Assembly: GCF_901827155.1 (NCBI RefSeq)
Contig: NZ_LR594659.1
Coordinates: forward strand, 5,924,501-5,988,500
From: Variovorax sp. PBL-H6
GTDB taxonomy: Bacteria; Pseudomonadota; Gammaproteobacteria; Burkholderiales; Burkholderiaceae_C
Reading direction: 5' to 3'
Length of the DNA stretch: 64,000 nucleotides
Position 1 is the stretch's first letter, and every line of letters starts with the position of its first letter. Below, piece by piece: positions 54,545 to 62,783 of the stretch. A program made the position numbers and the translations under genes. The notes beneath the pieces are model-generated. The model searched no databases and was not told the origin of the DNA. It was given only the letters and a program-made list of their open reading frames with translations.

Positions 54545-54569
54545 AAAGGCTCCATCGGGAGCCTTTCTT
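54545..54569 (+). terminator. Terminator after RRM gene
   Basis: AAAGGCTCC (54545-54553) pairs with GGAGCCTTT (54558-54566) around ATCG; the plus strand continues CTT. 20 bp past the stop. Confidence 0.88.
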
Positions 54570-54613
54570 GTGTGAGGGCCAAAGTCCACGTGTGAGGCGG
54601 ACGGCGGCCAAGC

Positions 54614-55387
54614 TCAATCGTTGCGCCGCTTTTTCCGGCCGCGGCCCTGGACGGCACGATCGAACAAGGCGTTGGGCAACAGCCGCATCAGCTTGGCCGC
54701 TACGCCCATCTGCCACGGAATCACACGGTAGCTGACGCCCGCCTCGATCGCGTGGAAGGCGCGATCGGCAAACACCTCGGGTTGAAGGAGAAAGGGCATT
54801 CCGTAGCGATTGCCCCGGGTGAGCGGTGTATCGACGTAGCCCGGTACCAGCGTGACCACCCTGACGCCGCTGGCGCGCAGCTCGCCCCGCAGGCTCTCGC
54901 AATAGGCCACCACGCCCGCCTTGCTGGCGCAGTAGGCCCCGTGGCCGGGCAGGCCCCGAATGGCCGCGACGCTGGCGATGCCCACCAGCCGGCCGCTGCC
55001 GCGCGCGCGCATGGCGGCGACGAAAGGATGGAACGTGGCAGCCAGGCCGACGTTGTTGATGGCCAGCGTTTCGGCCATGACATCGAGGTCGCGACGGTCC
55101 TCGGTGTCGATGCCGACACTGATGCCCGCATTCGCGATGACCACATCGGGCACACCCTGGCGCTCGACGCAGGCGGCGCCTGCCGCGACGATGCTGTCGA
55201 TCTGCGCAACGTCGGCGCCATAGACCTCGAAATCGCCGCCGGCGATGCCGCGGGAAGCTGCCCAGGCCTCGATCTCGTCGGTTCGTCGCGCCGCCAGTGC
55301 GAGCCGGTAGCCCGCCTCGTGAAAGCGCATTGCCAGCGCTTGTCCGATGCCGCTCGAAGCCCCGGTAATGAACGCCAGCTTCTTCAA
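54614..55387 (-). CDS. Short-chain dehydrogenase/reductase
   Basis: 257 aa. Cofactor-binding TGASSGIGQALA at the N-terminus; VIANAGIS; catalytic Ser in GIASVAAIRGLPGHGAYCASKAG with Tyr and Lys of YxxxK. A C-terminal basic tail (GRGRKKRRND). The start overlaps the lptC stop by four bases, so it is the distal gene of the kds-lptC operon, although its substrate is unknown. Confidence 0.9.
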   Translation of the reverse strand: MKKLAFITGASSGIGQALAMRFHEAGYRLALAARRTDEIEAWAASRGIAGGDFEVYGADVAQIDSIVAAGAACVERQGVPDVVIANAGISVGIDTEDRRDLDVMAETLAINNVGLAATFHPFVAAMRARGSGRLVGIASVAAIRGLPGHGAYCASKAGVVAYCESLRGELRASGVRVVTLVPGYVDTPLTRGNRYGMPFLLQPEVFADRAFHAIEAGVSYRVIPWQMGVAAKLMRLLPNALFDRAVQGRGRKKRRND

Positions 55388-56025
55388 CGCTTGACCCCGG
55401 GCGCGGACGGCATCAGCAGGCCCCGCACGCGACCCTGCAGATTTGCCACACCCGTGAGGTTGTCGTAGTCCAGCGAATCGGCGGTGAACCGGTCGGTGCC
55501 GCGGATCAGCGTGACGGGCTTGTGCGATCTGACCCGCTCGGTATCGAGGAACGCATGCAGGAACTCGCCGCGGAACTCCAGCCGGGGAACTGGCTTGCCG
55601 TCCGCGGTGGTGGCGGCCTCCCGCACCACGATCGCGTTGCCGAAGAGCTGGATCTCGCTGCCGTCGCCATTCGACAGCCCCCGGTTGGCAGTGGCGCGCG
55701 TGGTCAGGCCGTCGGGGGACACCGAGCGCACGCGCACCTGGTCGACCTCCATCGTGTCGGTGTCCGGATAGTGCCGGCCTTCCGTGCCGAACAGCTCGCT
55801 GCGCAGTTCGCCACTGGGCAGGAAGTTCTTGATCACGAAGTCGCGCATGAAGTAGTCGGGTTCGTGCTTCGGTGCCTCCCTGGCCACGGGCTCGAGCAGC
55901 TTCGGCGCGTTGCGCACCAGCCAGTAGGTGCCCAGCGCGAGCAGAGCGGTGAGGATGATCGGCAGGTAGATCGTCACCCTGTCGAAGGTGTCGCGCAGCA
56001 GGTTCCAGGCCGCCTTCGTCCTCAT
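55384..56025 (-). CDS. lptC: LPS export system protein LptC
   Basis: 213 aa from the ATG at 56025. One N-terminal membrane anchor (IYLPIILTALLALGTYWLV) then a periplasmic beta-jelly-roll with PDYFMRDFVIKNFLPSGELRSELFGTEGRHYPDTDTMEV. It receives LPS from LptBFG and passes it to LptA. Its ATG overlaps the kdsC stop. Confidence 0.93.
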   Translation of the reverse strand: MRTKAAWNLLRDTFDRVTIYLPIILTALLALGTYWLVRNAPKLLEPVAREAPKHEPDYFMRDFVIKNFLPSGELRSELFGTEGRHYPDTDTMEVDQVRVRSVSPDGLTTRATANRGLSNGDGSEIQLFGNAIVVREAATTADGKPVPRLEFRGEFLHAFLDTERVRSHKPVTLIRGTDRFTADSLDYDNLTGVANLQGRVRGLLMPSAPGVKR

Positions 56026-56570
56026 GCGGCGGGGCCTCGCGCGATCTCCAGCAGGCGGCGGTAGTGGCCGCCGGCCGTGAGCAGCAGATCGCAGAATTCG
56101 CGCGCCGCGCCCTCGCCGCCGCGAGCCGAGGTCACATGGTTCACGACCGCACGAACTTCGGCATGCGCGTTGGCGGGCGCAGCAGCAAAGGCGGCGTGGG
56201 CGAGCACGGGCAGGTCCGGCCAGTCGTCGCCGATCGCGGCGGCCTGCGTCCACTCGAGGCCGAGCAACGCGAGGATGGCTTGCGCGGCGGGCAGCTTGTC
56301 CTCGGTGCCGTAGCGCACATGCTCGATGCCCAAGGCCTGCAGTCGCAGGCGCAGCGGCTTCGAGTCCCGGCCGGTGATCACGGCCGGCGTGATGCCCGCC
56401 AGGCGCAGCAGCTTGAGGCCGTAGCCATCGAGGATGCTGAAGCGCTTGAGCGTCTCTCCTTGCTCGCTGAAATAGACACCGCCATCCGTCAGCACGCCGT
56501 CGACATCGAAGAAGGCGACACGGATGTCCTGGGCGGCGAGCAAGGTCTCCGCCTTGAATGCAAGCATCAT
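56022..56570 (-). CDS. kdsC: 3-deoxy-D-manno-octulosonate 8-phosphate phosphatase
   Basis: 182 aa HAD phosphatase without cap: motif I FFDVDGVLTDGGVYF (nucleophile Asp), motif II VITGRDSK, motif III DK, motif IV AIGDDWPDLPVL. It forms KDO from KDO-8-P. Overlaps kdsD (TGATG) and lptC (ATGA). Confidence 0.96.
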   Translation of the reverse strand: MMLAFKAETLLAAQDIRVAFFDVDGVLTDGGVYFSEQGETLKRFSILDGYGLKLLRLAGITPAVITGRDSKPLRLRLQALGIEHVRYGTEDKLPAAQAILALLGLEWTQAAAIGDDWPDLPVLAHAAFAAAPANAHAEVRAVVNHVTSARGGEGAAREFCDLLLTAGGHYRRLLEIARGPAA

Positions 56571-57571
56571 CAGATGACTTTCGCGCGCATCAGGTCGTTG
56601 ATGCTGAGCGCGCCGACCAGCACGCCCGCCGGGTCGACCACCAGCACGCTGGTGATCCTGTGCTGCTCCATCAGCTCGGCCGCCTCCGCCGCCAGCGCAT
56701 CGGCGCGCAGCGTGCGCGGACCGGCGTGCATGGCGTCGCCTGCGGTCAGGGCGCGCAGGTCCGCACCGGTTTCGATCTGCCGGCGCAGGTCGCCGTCGGT
56801 GAAGATGCCGATCGCGCGGCCCTCGCCATCGACAATCGCGGTGGCACCCAAGCCCTTGAAACTCATCTCGCGCATCAGCTCGCTGAAGCTGGCGTCAGTC
56901 CCCACGCGTGGCACCGCATCGCCGGAACGCATGACGTCGCTGACATGGGTGAGCAGCTTGCGACCCAGGGCGCCGCCCGGATGGGAGCGCGCGAAGTCCT
57001 CGGTGCCGAAGCCGCGTGCATCGAGCAGCGCAACCGCCAGAGCGTCGCCCATGGCCATCTGCGCGGTGGTGCTGGCGGTGGGGGCGAGGTTGAGCGGGCA
57101 GGCCTCTTTCTCGACGCCGCTGTCGAGCACGATGTCGGCATGGCGGGCGAGCGTGGAGTCGCCGCGGCCGGTGATGGCGATCAGCGGCACGCCCTGCCGC
57201 TTGACGACCGGCAGGATGACCGTGAGTTCGTCAACCTCGCCGCTGTTGGAGATGGCGAGCACCAGGTCGACCGGCTTGATCATGCCGAGGTCGCCATGGC
57301 TGGCCTCGGCCGGATGCACGAACATGGCGGGCGTACCGGTTGACGCGAGCGTGGCCGCGATCTTGCGGCCGACATGTCCGCTCTTGCCCATGCCCATGAC
57401 AACCACACGGCCGCGCACCTCCAGGATCTTCTGCACGGCCTCCACGAAGCTGGCGCCGATGCGCTCCTTGAGGCCGAGAACCGCAGCGGCTTCGATGTCG
57501 AACGTCGTGCGGGCCCGCGCGAGCATCGCGTCGGAGGAGGCCTCGAGGGCCGGGTTTGGGCTGGAGCGCAT
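56570..57571 (-). CDS. kdsD: D-arabinose-5-phosphate isomerase (KpsF/GutQ family)
   Basis: 333 aa. SIS domain (~40-180): VVVMGMGKSGHVGRKIAATLASTGTP, ASHGDLGMI, SNSGEVDEL. The usual SAHPGGALG block reads RSHPGGALGRKLL here. Two C-terminal CBS domains (VMRSGDAVPRV..., ...MHAGPRTLRADALA). It makes arabinose 5-phosphate, the first committed precursor of KDO. First gene of the kdsD-kdsC-lptC-SDR operon, divergent from the Kef-type gene. Confidence 0.96.
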   Translation of the reverse strand: MRSSPNPALEASSDAMLARARTTFDIEAAAVLGLKERIGASFVEAVQKILEVRGRVVVMGMGKSGHVGRKIAATLASTGTPAMFVHPAEASHGDLGMIKPVDLVLAISNSGEVDELTVILPVVKRQGVPLIAITGRGDSTLARHADIVLDSGVEKEACPLNLAPTASTTAQMAMGDALAVALLDARGFGTEDFARSHPGGALGRKLLTHVSDVMRSGDAVPRVGTDASFSELMREMSFKGLGATAIVDGEGRAIGIFTDGDLRRQIETGADLRALTAGDAMHAGPRTLRADALAAEAAELMEQHRITSVLVVDPAGVLVGALSINDLMRAKVI

Positions 57572-57638
57572 CGCGGGATTTTATCGACCGGGCACGGGGC
57601 GCAGGCGCGTCGGGGATTCCATTCAGTAGCATCGGCCC

Positions 57639-59624
57639 ATGTCCTCTTTCGATCTCACGCTGATGTATCTGCTCGCCGCAGTGATCGGCGTGGTCGCCTG
57701 TCGCTTCCTTCGGCTGCCCCCGATGCTGGGCTATCTGGGGGCGGGCGTGCTCATCGGGCCACATGCGCTGTCCCTGGCCGAGGACGCCGACGGCATCCGG
57801 CACCTGGGCGAATTCGGCGTCGTCTTCCTGATGTTCGTGATCGGGCTGGAGTTCAGCCTGCCCAAGCTGCGCGCCATGCGCAAGCACGTGTTCGGCCTGG
57901 GCTTGCTGCAGGTCATGATGACGATGGCGATCGCGACGCTCGGCGGCCTCATGATGGCTGCGTGGCTCCCGCCGGCCTGGCACCTGGGCTGGCAGACGGC
58001 ACTCGCGCTATCCGGCGCGCTCACCATGAGCAGCACCGCGATTGTCGTGAAGCTGATGGCCGAGCGCCTCGAGCTCGAAAGCGAACACGGCAAGCGCGTG
58101 ATGGGCGTGCTGCTCTTCCAGGATCTTGCCGTGGTGCCGCTGCTGGTGCTGATCCCGGCGCTTGGCGCACCGCCGGAGGCGCTGCTGAAGGCGCTTGCCA
58201 TCGCCTGGCTGAAGGCCAGCGTCCTGGTGGGCGTGCTGCTCTATGGTGGGCCGCGGGTGATGCGCTGGTGGTTGACCCTGGTCGCGCGCAGACGCAGCGA
58301 GGAGCTCTTCATGCTCAACCTGCTGCTCGTCACGCTGGGCCTGGCTTGGCTCACGGAGCTCGCGGGACTGAGCCTGGCGCTCGGTGCCTTCGTTGCGGGG
58401 ATGCTGGTTTCGGAGACCGAATTCAAGCACCAGGTCGAGACCGACATCCGCCCCTTCCATGACCTGCTGCTGGGGCTCTTCTTCATCTCGATCGGGATGT
58501 CGCTCGATTGGCACATCGTGGTCGAGCGCTGGGCGCTCGTGGGCATCCTGCTCCTTCTGCCGCTGGCCTTCAAGCTGGTGCTGGTGACGCTGTTGGCACG
58601 GTTGCTCGGGGCAACCGCCGGCGTGTCGCTGCGCACCGGGCTGTACCTGGCGCAAGCCGGGGAGTTCGGCTTCGTGTTGCTGAGTCTTGCGCAGGGCCGG
58701 GATCTGCTGCCGGCCTGGCTCGCCAACCCGGTGCTCGCCTCGATGGTGCTGTCGATGCTTGCGACGCCCTTCATCGTGATGTACAGCAACCGCATCGTGC
58801 GCAGGCTGGTGGCCAGCGATTGGCTGCAGCAGTCGCTGCAAATGACCTCGATCGCGCGCAAGACCATCAACACTGCCCGGCACGTCATCATCTGTGGTTA
58901 CGGGCGGTGCGGGCAGAACCTGGCGCGCATGCTGGAGCGCGAGGGTATCCCGTACCTGGCGCTGGACCTGGACCCCGACCGCGTGCACCAGGCGGCCGCA
59001 GCCGGCGATTCCGTGGTATTCGGCGATGCGGCGCGGCTGCAGGCGCTGATGGCGGCCGGGCTGGCACGGGCCAGCGCGGTGGTCGTGACCTATCTGGACA
59101 CCCCCGGCGCACTGAAGGTGCTTGCCAACACGCGAGCGCACGCACCGCAGGTGCCGGTGATCGTGCGCACAAAGGACGACCGGGAACTGGAGAAGTTGCA
59201 GGCTGCCGGCGCCACGGAGGTGGTGCCGGAGGCGATCGAAGCCTCGCTGATGCTGGCCAGCCACGCGTTGGCGCTGGTCGGCGTGCCGATGCGGCGGGTG
59301 ATCCGCGTCGTGCAGGACCAGCGGGATGCCCGTTACAACCTGCTGCGCGGCTACTTCCATGGCGCCGACGATGACAACGCCGACGAACTCGACCATGAGC
59401 GGCTCAACACCTTCACCCTCACGGCCGATGCCCGTGCGGTGGGCCGGCCGCTCGATCAGCCGGCGCTGGAGGCCGTGGGCGTGCGGGTGGCGAGCCTGCG
59501 CCGGCGCAACGGCAAGGCGGAGACCGTGAACGACGACATCATGCTGGCGGACGGCGACACGCTGGTCCTGTCGGGCAAGCCTGGCGCGCTCGCCATTGCC
59601 ATCGAGCAGTTGCAGAAAGGGTGA
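57639..59624 (+). CDS. Kef-type CPA2 cation:proton antiporter with TrkA-N and TrkA-C domains
   Basis: 661 aa. About 12 membrane segments in the first ~390 residues with the CPA2 region GVLLFQDLAVVPLLVLIPAL. A RCK/TrkA-N Rossmann domain at ~408-525 (HVIICGYGRCGQNLARMLER, LALDLDPDRV) and a TrkA-C domain at the end (VGRPLDQPALEAVGVRVASLRR...GDTLVLSG). Membrane transporter for K+ or Na+ against H+. It has the KefB/C layout, but the glutathione-specific residues cannot be judged by eye. Divergent from kdsD, as in many betaproteobacteria. Confidence 0.93.
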   Translation: MSSFDLTLMYLLAAVIGVVACRFLRLPPMLGYLGAGVLIGPHALSLAEDADGIRHLGEFGVVFLMFVIGLEFSLPKLRAMRKHVFGLGLLQVMMTMAIATLGGLMMAAWLPPAWHLGWQTALALSGALTMSSTAIVVKLMAERLELESEHGKRVMGVLLFQDLAVVPLLVLIPALGAPPEALLKALAIAWLKASVLVGVLLYGGPRVMRWWLTLVARRRSEELFMLNLLLVTLGLAWLTELAGLSLALGAFVAGMLVSETEFKHQVETDIRPFHDLLLGLFFISIGMSLDWHIVVERWALVGILLLLPLAFKLVLVTLLARLLGATAGVSLRTGLYLAQAGEFGFVLLSLAQGRDLLPAWLANPVLASMVLSMLATPFIVMYSNRIVRRLVASDWLQQSLQMTSIARKTINTARHVIICGYGRCGQNLARMLEREGIPYLALDLDPDRVHQAAAAGDSVVFGDAARLQALMAAGLARASAVVVTYLDTPGALKVLANTRAHAPQVPVIVRTKDDRELEKLQAAGATEVVPEAIEASLMLASHALALVGVPMRRVIRVVQDQRDARYNLLRGYFHGADDDNADELDHERLNTFTLTADARAVGRPLDQPALEAVGVRVASLRRRNGKAETVNDDIMLADGDTLVLSGKPGALAIAIEQLQKG

Positions 59625-59689
59625 GCGCTGTGCAGTGATTTCGGGAGATGCGGCGAACCCGGCGCGGCGTGGTGCATCCGTCCGTGTTC

Positions 59690-60673
59690 TCAGTTGGCGA
59701 GGCTGGGATTGCGCTTCTCTTCGTCGATCTGCTGCTGGCGCCGCACCGCGTCGCACTGCGTATGCGTCCTGTACTCGGCCTTGGCGCACTGCGCGACCAT
59801 GCAGCGGGCGCGCCCGAAGAAGCCCTGGCCGGCGCATGCAACACCCGGGTTGGGCGGAGCGATCGGTTCGATCGGCGCTGGCGCCATGGCGATGACTGCG
59901 GGCGGAGGCGCGGGCGGGGCTGCGGGGGCAGGCACGGCCGGTGCGGGCTTGCGTGGGTTGGGCGCCGCGGCCACGGCGGCGGGCCTCGCTGGCGCTTTGG
60001 CCTTGACGCGCGGTGGGGGTTGGACAGGTGGAACGGAGGGCACGGGAGTCACAGGGGGCGCAGGTGACTCGGCAATGGCGGTCGGCGGCGCCGTTTGTGC
60101 GGGCACTTCAGCTGCCGTGTCCTGCACCGCAGGTGGCGGGACCGTGGGCTCGGGTTCAGGAGCGGCTGGCGCCGGATCGGGCACTGGAACTGGCGGCGGG
60201 ACAGTGACCGCCCCCGCCGTCGCGGCGATCGGGCTCAAGGCCGGCGTGGAAGCATCGCGACGGCTCTGCACGAACCAACTGCCCGCAGCGAGCACGACCA
60301 GCAGCAGGGCCACGACGCCCCATCGCGCCGTAGATCGACGCGGCGCAGCAGGGGCGACGAGTTCGGCAGGCCTCGATGCTGCCTTGGGGGTCGGGACATG
60401 GACCGCAGACGGCGCTGGGACCGGTGCAGGGTGGCGCACCGGTGGTTGCGGCGCCGGCGACGGGCTGATCGCCACCGTCTTTTCATTGGCGGCGGCAGAG
60501 CCTGTCAGGGGGCTTTCGAGCTGCGGCGTCGGCTCCGTGATCGGCCATTCTTCGGGTGTGGGAGCGTTTGCGTCCGTGGCGGCTGACGCCGGCTCCAGCC
60601 GAGAGCCACAGCTTCTGCAGAACCTTGCGCCATCACGATTTTTCGCGCCGCAGGACGCGCACTCCATACCCAT
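59690..60673 (-). CDS. Zinc-ribbon membrane protein with long Pro/Ala linker
   Basis: 327 aa from the ATG at 60673 (MGMECASCG), with GAGGG eight bases upstream. An N-terminal zinc ribbon CASCGAKNRDGARFCRSCG. A Pro-rich spacer, one membrane helix (WGVVALLLVVLAAGSWFV, ~120-140), then ~140 residues of Pro/Ala-rich low complexity and a conserved Cys-containing C-terminus (CAGQGFFGRARCMVAQCAKAEYRTHTQCDAVRRQQQ). Function unknown. Confidence 0.8.
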   Translation of the reverse strand: MGMECASCGAKNRDGARFCRSCGSRLEPASAATDANAPTPEEWPITEPTPQLESPLTGSAAANEKTVAISPSPAPQPPVRHPAPVPAPSAVHVPTPKAASRPAELVAPAAPRRSTARWGVVALLLVVLAAGSWFVQSRRDASTPALSPIAATAGAVTVPPPVPVPDPAPAAPEPEPTVPPPAVQDTAAEVPAQTAPPTAIAESPAPPVTPVPSVPPVQPPPRVKAKAPARPAAVAAAPNPRKPAPAVPAPAAPPAPPPAVIAMAPAPIEPIAPPNPGVACAGQGFFGRARCMVAQCAKAEYRTHTQCDAVRRQQQIDEEKRNPSLAN

Positions 60674-60749
60674 CTTGGAAGCCCTCAACTTGTACGCACC
60701 ACTTTCCAAGCAGCGGGAAATGGTCGATGCACTCGTCAGTGCCAAGAGC

Positions 60750-61217
60750 CTAGGTCACCGCGACGCGCTTGGGTTTGTTGACCATTCTCTTCGCAATCAC
60801 CGCTCCCAAGGCCAGTGCGAGCTCCAGCGCCAACGCAGGCTGGCGGTTGGACATCTCGGCAAAGCGGATGGCCGTCAGCCGCCAGACGCGCGCCGCGCCG
60901 GTCGCCACCACGTTCGCAGAACGCGGCAATCTGGAGAAGAAGGACCCTTCGCCCACAACTGAACCGGGATTGAGGATCGCGAGCCGCATCTGTCCCTGGC
61001 TGCCGATCAGATGAACGCTCAGCGCGCCGCCTTCGATGAAGAAGAGCGTGCGGTCGTTGGCGCCCTGATCGATGAGCACCTGGCCGGCATTGAGGTCGAA
61101 AGGCTGCAGGTAGCTCGCGAGCGTCTCCCACTGCTGGGCATTGAAGGCCGGAACGAAAGCGTCGTAGCTGGTGTTCTGCGCGACGGCGCGGCAAAGATCC
61201 TGGATGCTCGATGACAT
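60750..61217 (-). CDS. Cyclic nucleotide-binding domain protein
   Basis: 155 aa, essentially one cNMP-binding (CAP_ED) beta-roll: LNAGQVLIDQGANDRTLFFIEGGALSVHL, the phosphate-binding-cassette region PGSVVGEGSFFSRLPRSANVVA, and a C-terminal helix, without a DNA-binding domain. Similar stand-alone domains are found in Comamonadaceae. The ligand and partner are unknown. Confidence 0.87.
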   Translation of the reverse strand: MSSSIQDLCRAVAQNTSYDAFVPAFNAQQWETLASYLQPFDLNAGQVLIDQGANDRTLFFIEGGALSVHLIGSQGQMRLAILNPGSVVGEGSFFSRLPRSANVVATGAARVWRLTAIRFAEMSNRQPALALELALALGAVIAKRMVNKPKRVAVT

Positions 61218-61308
61218 GATGATTCACCTGCTGTGGGGTGCCGGAGCGCAGTATGGACGATTGTGGCAAATTGCAGTGACACAAGTCACGACTGCTAACT
61301 ATTTCTGT

Positions 61309-62715
61309 CTACTTTCCGATACAGAACCGCGAAAAAATTACGCCGAGCAAGTCATCAGCGCCGAACTCGCCGGTGATTTCGTTGAGCGCGTTCTGCGCCA
61401 GACGCAGTTCCTCCGCGAGCAGCTCCAGTGCCAGGGCTCCTGATGCAAGATGCTCGGCGGCGCAGGCAAGATGCTCCTCGACCCGCAAGAGCGCCTGCAC
61501 ATGGCGGGCGCGCGCCAGATAGACGCCCTCCGGCACTGCCTGCCACCCGGCCACCTCGAGCAGACGCTGCCGCAGTACCTCGATGCCGAAGCCAGTCTTC
61601 GAGGACAGGCTGATCCCGGTGGCGGGCACTTGCGTCGTGGCTGCGTCCTGCTTGCTCCAGACATCGAGCACCGGCACGCGGCCGGCGAGCTTGTCGTTGA
61701 GCAGGCGCAGGATGTCGGCATCGGCCTTCGCATAGTCAGCACGGCCCGCACGCGTCAGGTCGTGCAGAAAGAGCACCGCGTCGGCGCCCTCGATCTGCCC
61801 CCAAGCACGCGCTACCCCGATCTGTTCCACCAAGTCGGTGCTGTCGCGCAAGCCGGCGGTGTCGACCACGTGCAGAGGCACGCCCTGAATCTGGATGGTC
61901 TGGGACACTACGTCGCGCGTGGTGCCCGGAATCGGGCTCACGATGGCGAGCTCGGCGCCAGCCAGCGCATTGAGGAGCGAGCTCTTGCCCGCATTGGGCT
62001 GACCGGCGATCACGACCTTGATGCCTTCGCGCAGCAGTGCGCCCTGGCGCGCGCGCTGCTGGACCGCGCCCAGTTGCACCTGGAGGGCAGCGAGTTGGCC
62101 CTCGGCGTCGGCCTTCTTGAGAAAGTCGATCTCCTCCTCCGGGAAATCCAGCGTCGCCTCGACCAGCATGCGCAGGTGGATCAAGGCATCGCGCAGCGCG
62201 TGGATCTCCTGCGAGAACGCGCCCGAGAGCGAACGCCCGGCGCTGCGTGCCGCCGCCTCCGTGCTGGCGTCGATCAGGTCGGCAATGGCCTCGGCCTGCG
62301 CCAGATCGATCTTGCCGTTGAGAAAGGCGCGCTGGCTGAACTCCCCGGGTTCGGCGACGCGCAGGCCGGCAAGGCGAGGCCGACCGGTGCTTGCTTCGAT
62401 GTCGGCGGCGGCTTCCAGGCATCGGGCCAGCAGCAATTGCAGCACCACTGGACCGCCATGCGCCTGGAGCTCGAGCACGTCTTCGCCGGTGTAGGAATGC
62501 GGTGCCGGAAAGTGGATGGCCAGGCCATGATCGATGGCACTGCCGCCGGCATCGCGAAAGGGCAGGTAGGTGGCCTCGCGCGGCTTGAGGCTGCGCCCGC
62601 AGATCTCGGCGATCAGAGACGCCAGCCGCGCGCCGGACACGCGCACGATTCCGACCGCGCCACGGCCGGACGCCGTGGCGATAGCGACGATAGGGTCGTT
62701 GGTTCGCGCCAGCAT
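61309..62715 (-). CDS. mnmE: tRNA-U34 modification GTPase MnmE
   Basis: 468 aa. N-terminal TrmE domain ([42 protein letters not shown]). G domain with G1 [15 protein letters not shown]2 PGTTRD, G3 DTAGLRDS; G4 reads SKQD. C-terminal FCIGK with the catalytic Cys. With MnmG it installs the (carboxymethyl)aminomethyl group on tRNA U34. Downstream of yidC, the conserved order near the replication origin. Confidence 0.97.
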   Translation of the reverse strand: MLARTNDPIVAIATASGRGAVGIVRVSGARLASLIAEICGRSLKPREATYLPFRDAGGSAIDHGLAIHFPAPHSYTGEDVLELQAHGGPVVLQLLLARCLEAAADIEASTGRPRLAGLRVAEPGEFSQRAFLNGKIDLAQAEAIADLIDASTEAAARSAGRSLSGAFSQEIHALRDALIHLRMLVEATLDFPEEEIDFLKKADAEGQLAALQVQLGAVQQRARQGALLREGIKVVIAGQPNAGKSSLLNALAGAELAIVSPIPGTTRDVVSQTIQIQGVPLHVVDTAGLRDSTDLVEQIGVARAWGQIEGADAVLFLHDLTRAGRADYAKADADILRLLNDKLAGRVPVLDVWSKQDAATTQVPATGISLSSKTGFGIEVLRQRLLEVAGWQAVPEGVYLARARHVQALLRVEEHLACAAEHLASGALALELLAEELRLAQNALNEITGEFGADDLLGVIFSRFCIGK

Positions 62716-62740
62716 GGAGTGGATGATGCTTCAACGAGAA

Positions 62741-62759
62741 GGGCCGCATTCTGCGGCCC
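62741..62759 (-). terminator. Hairpin between yidC and mnmE
   Basis: Perfect 8-bp stem GGGCCGCA (62741-62748) / TGCGGCCC (62752-62759) around TTC. The minus strand continues TTCTCGTT. Weak terminator or partial attenuator between the genes. Confidence 0.55.
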
Positions 62760-62783
62760 CCGTTCGAGTTCGATTCGCGCGCG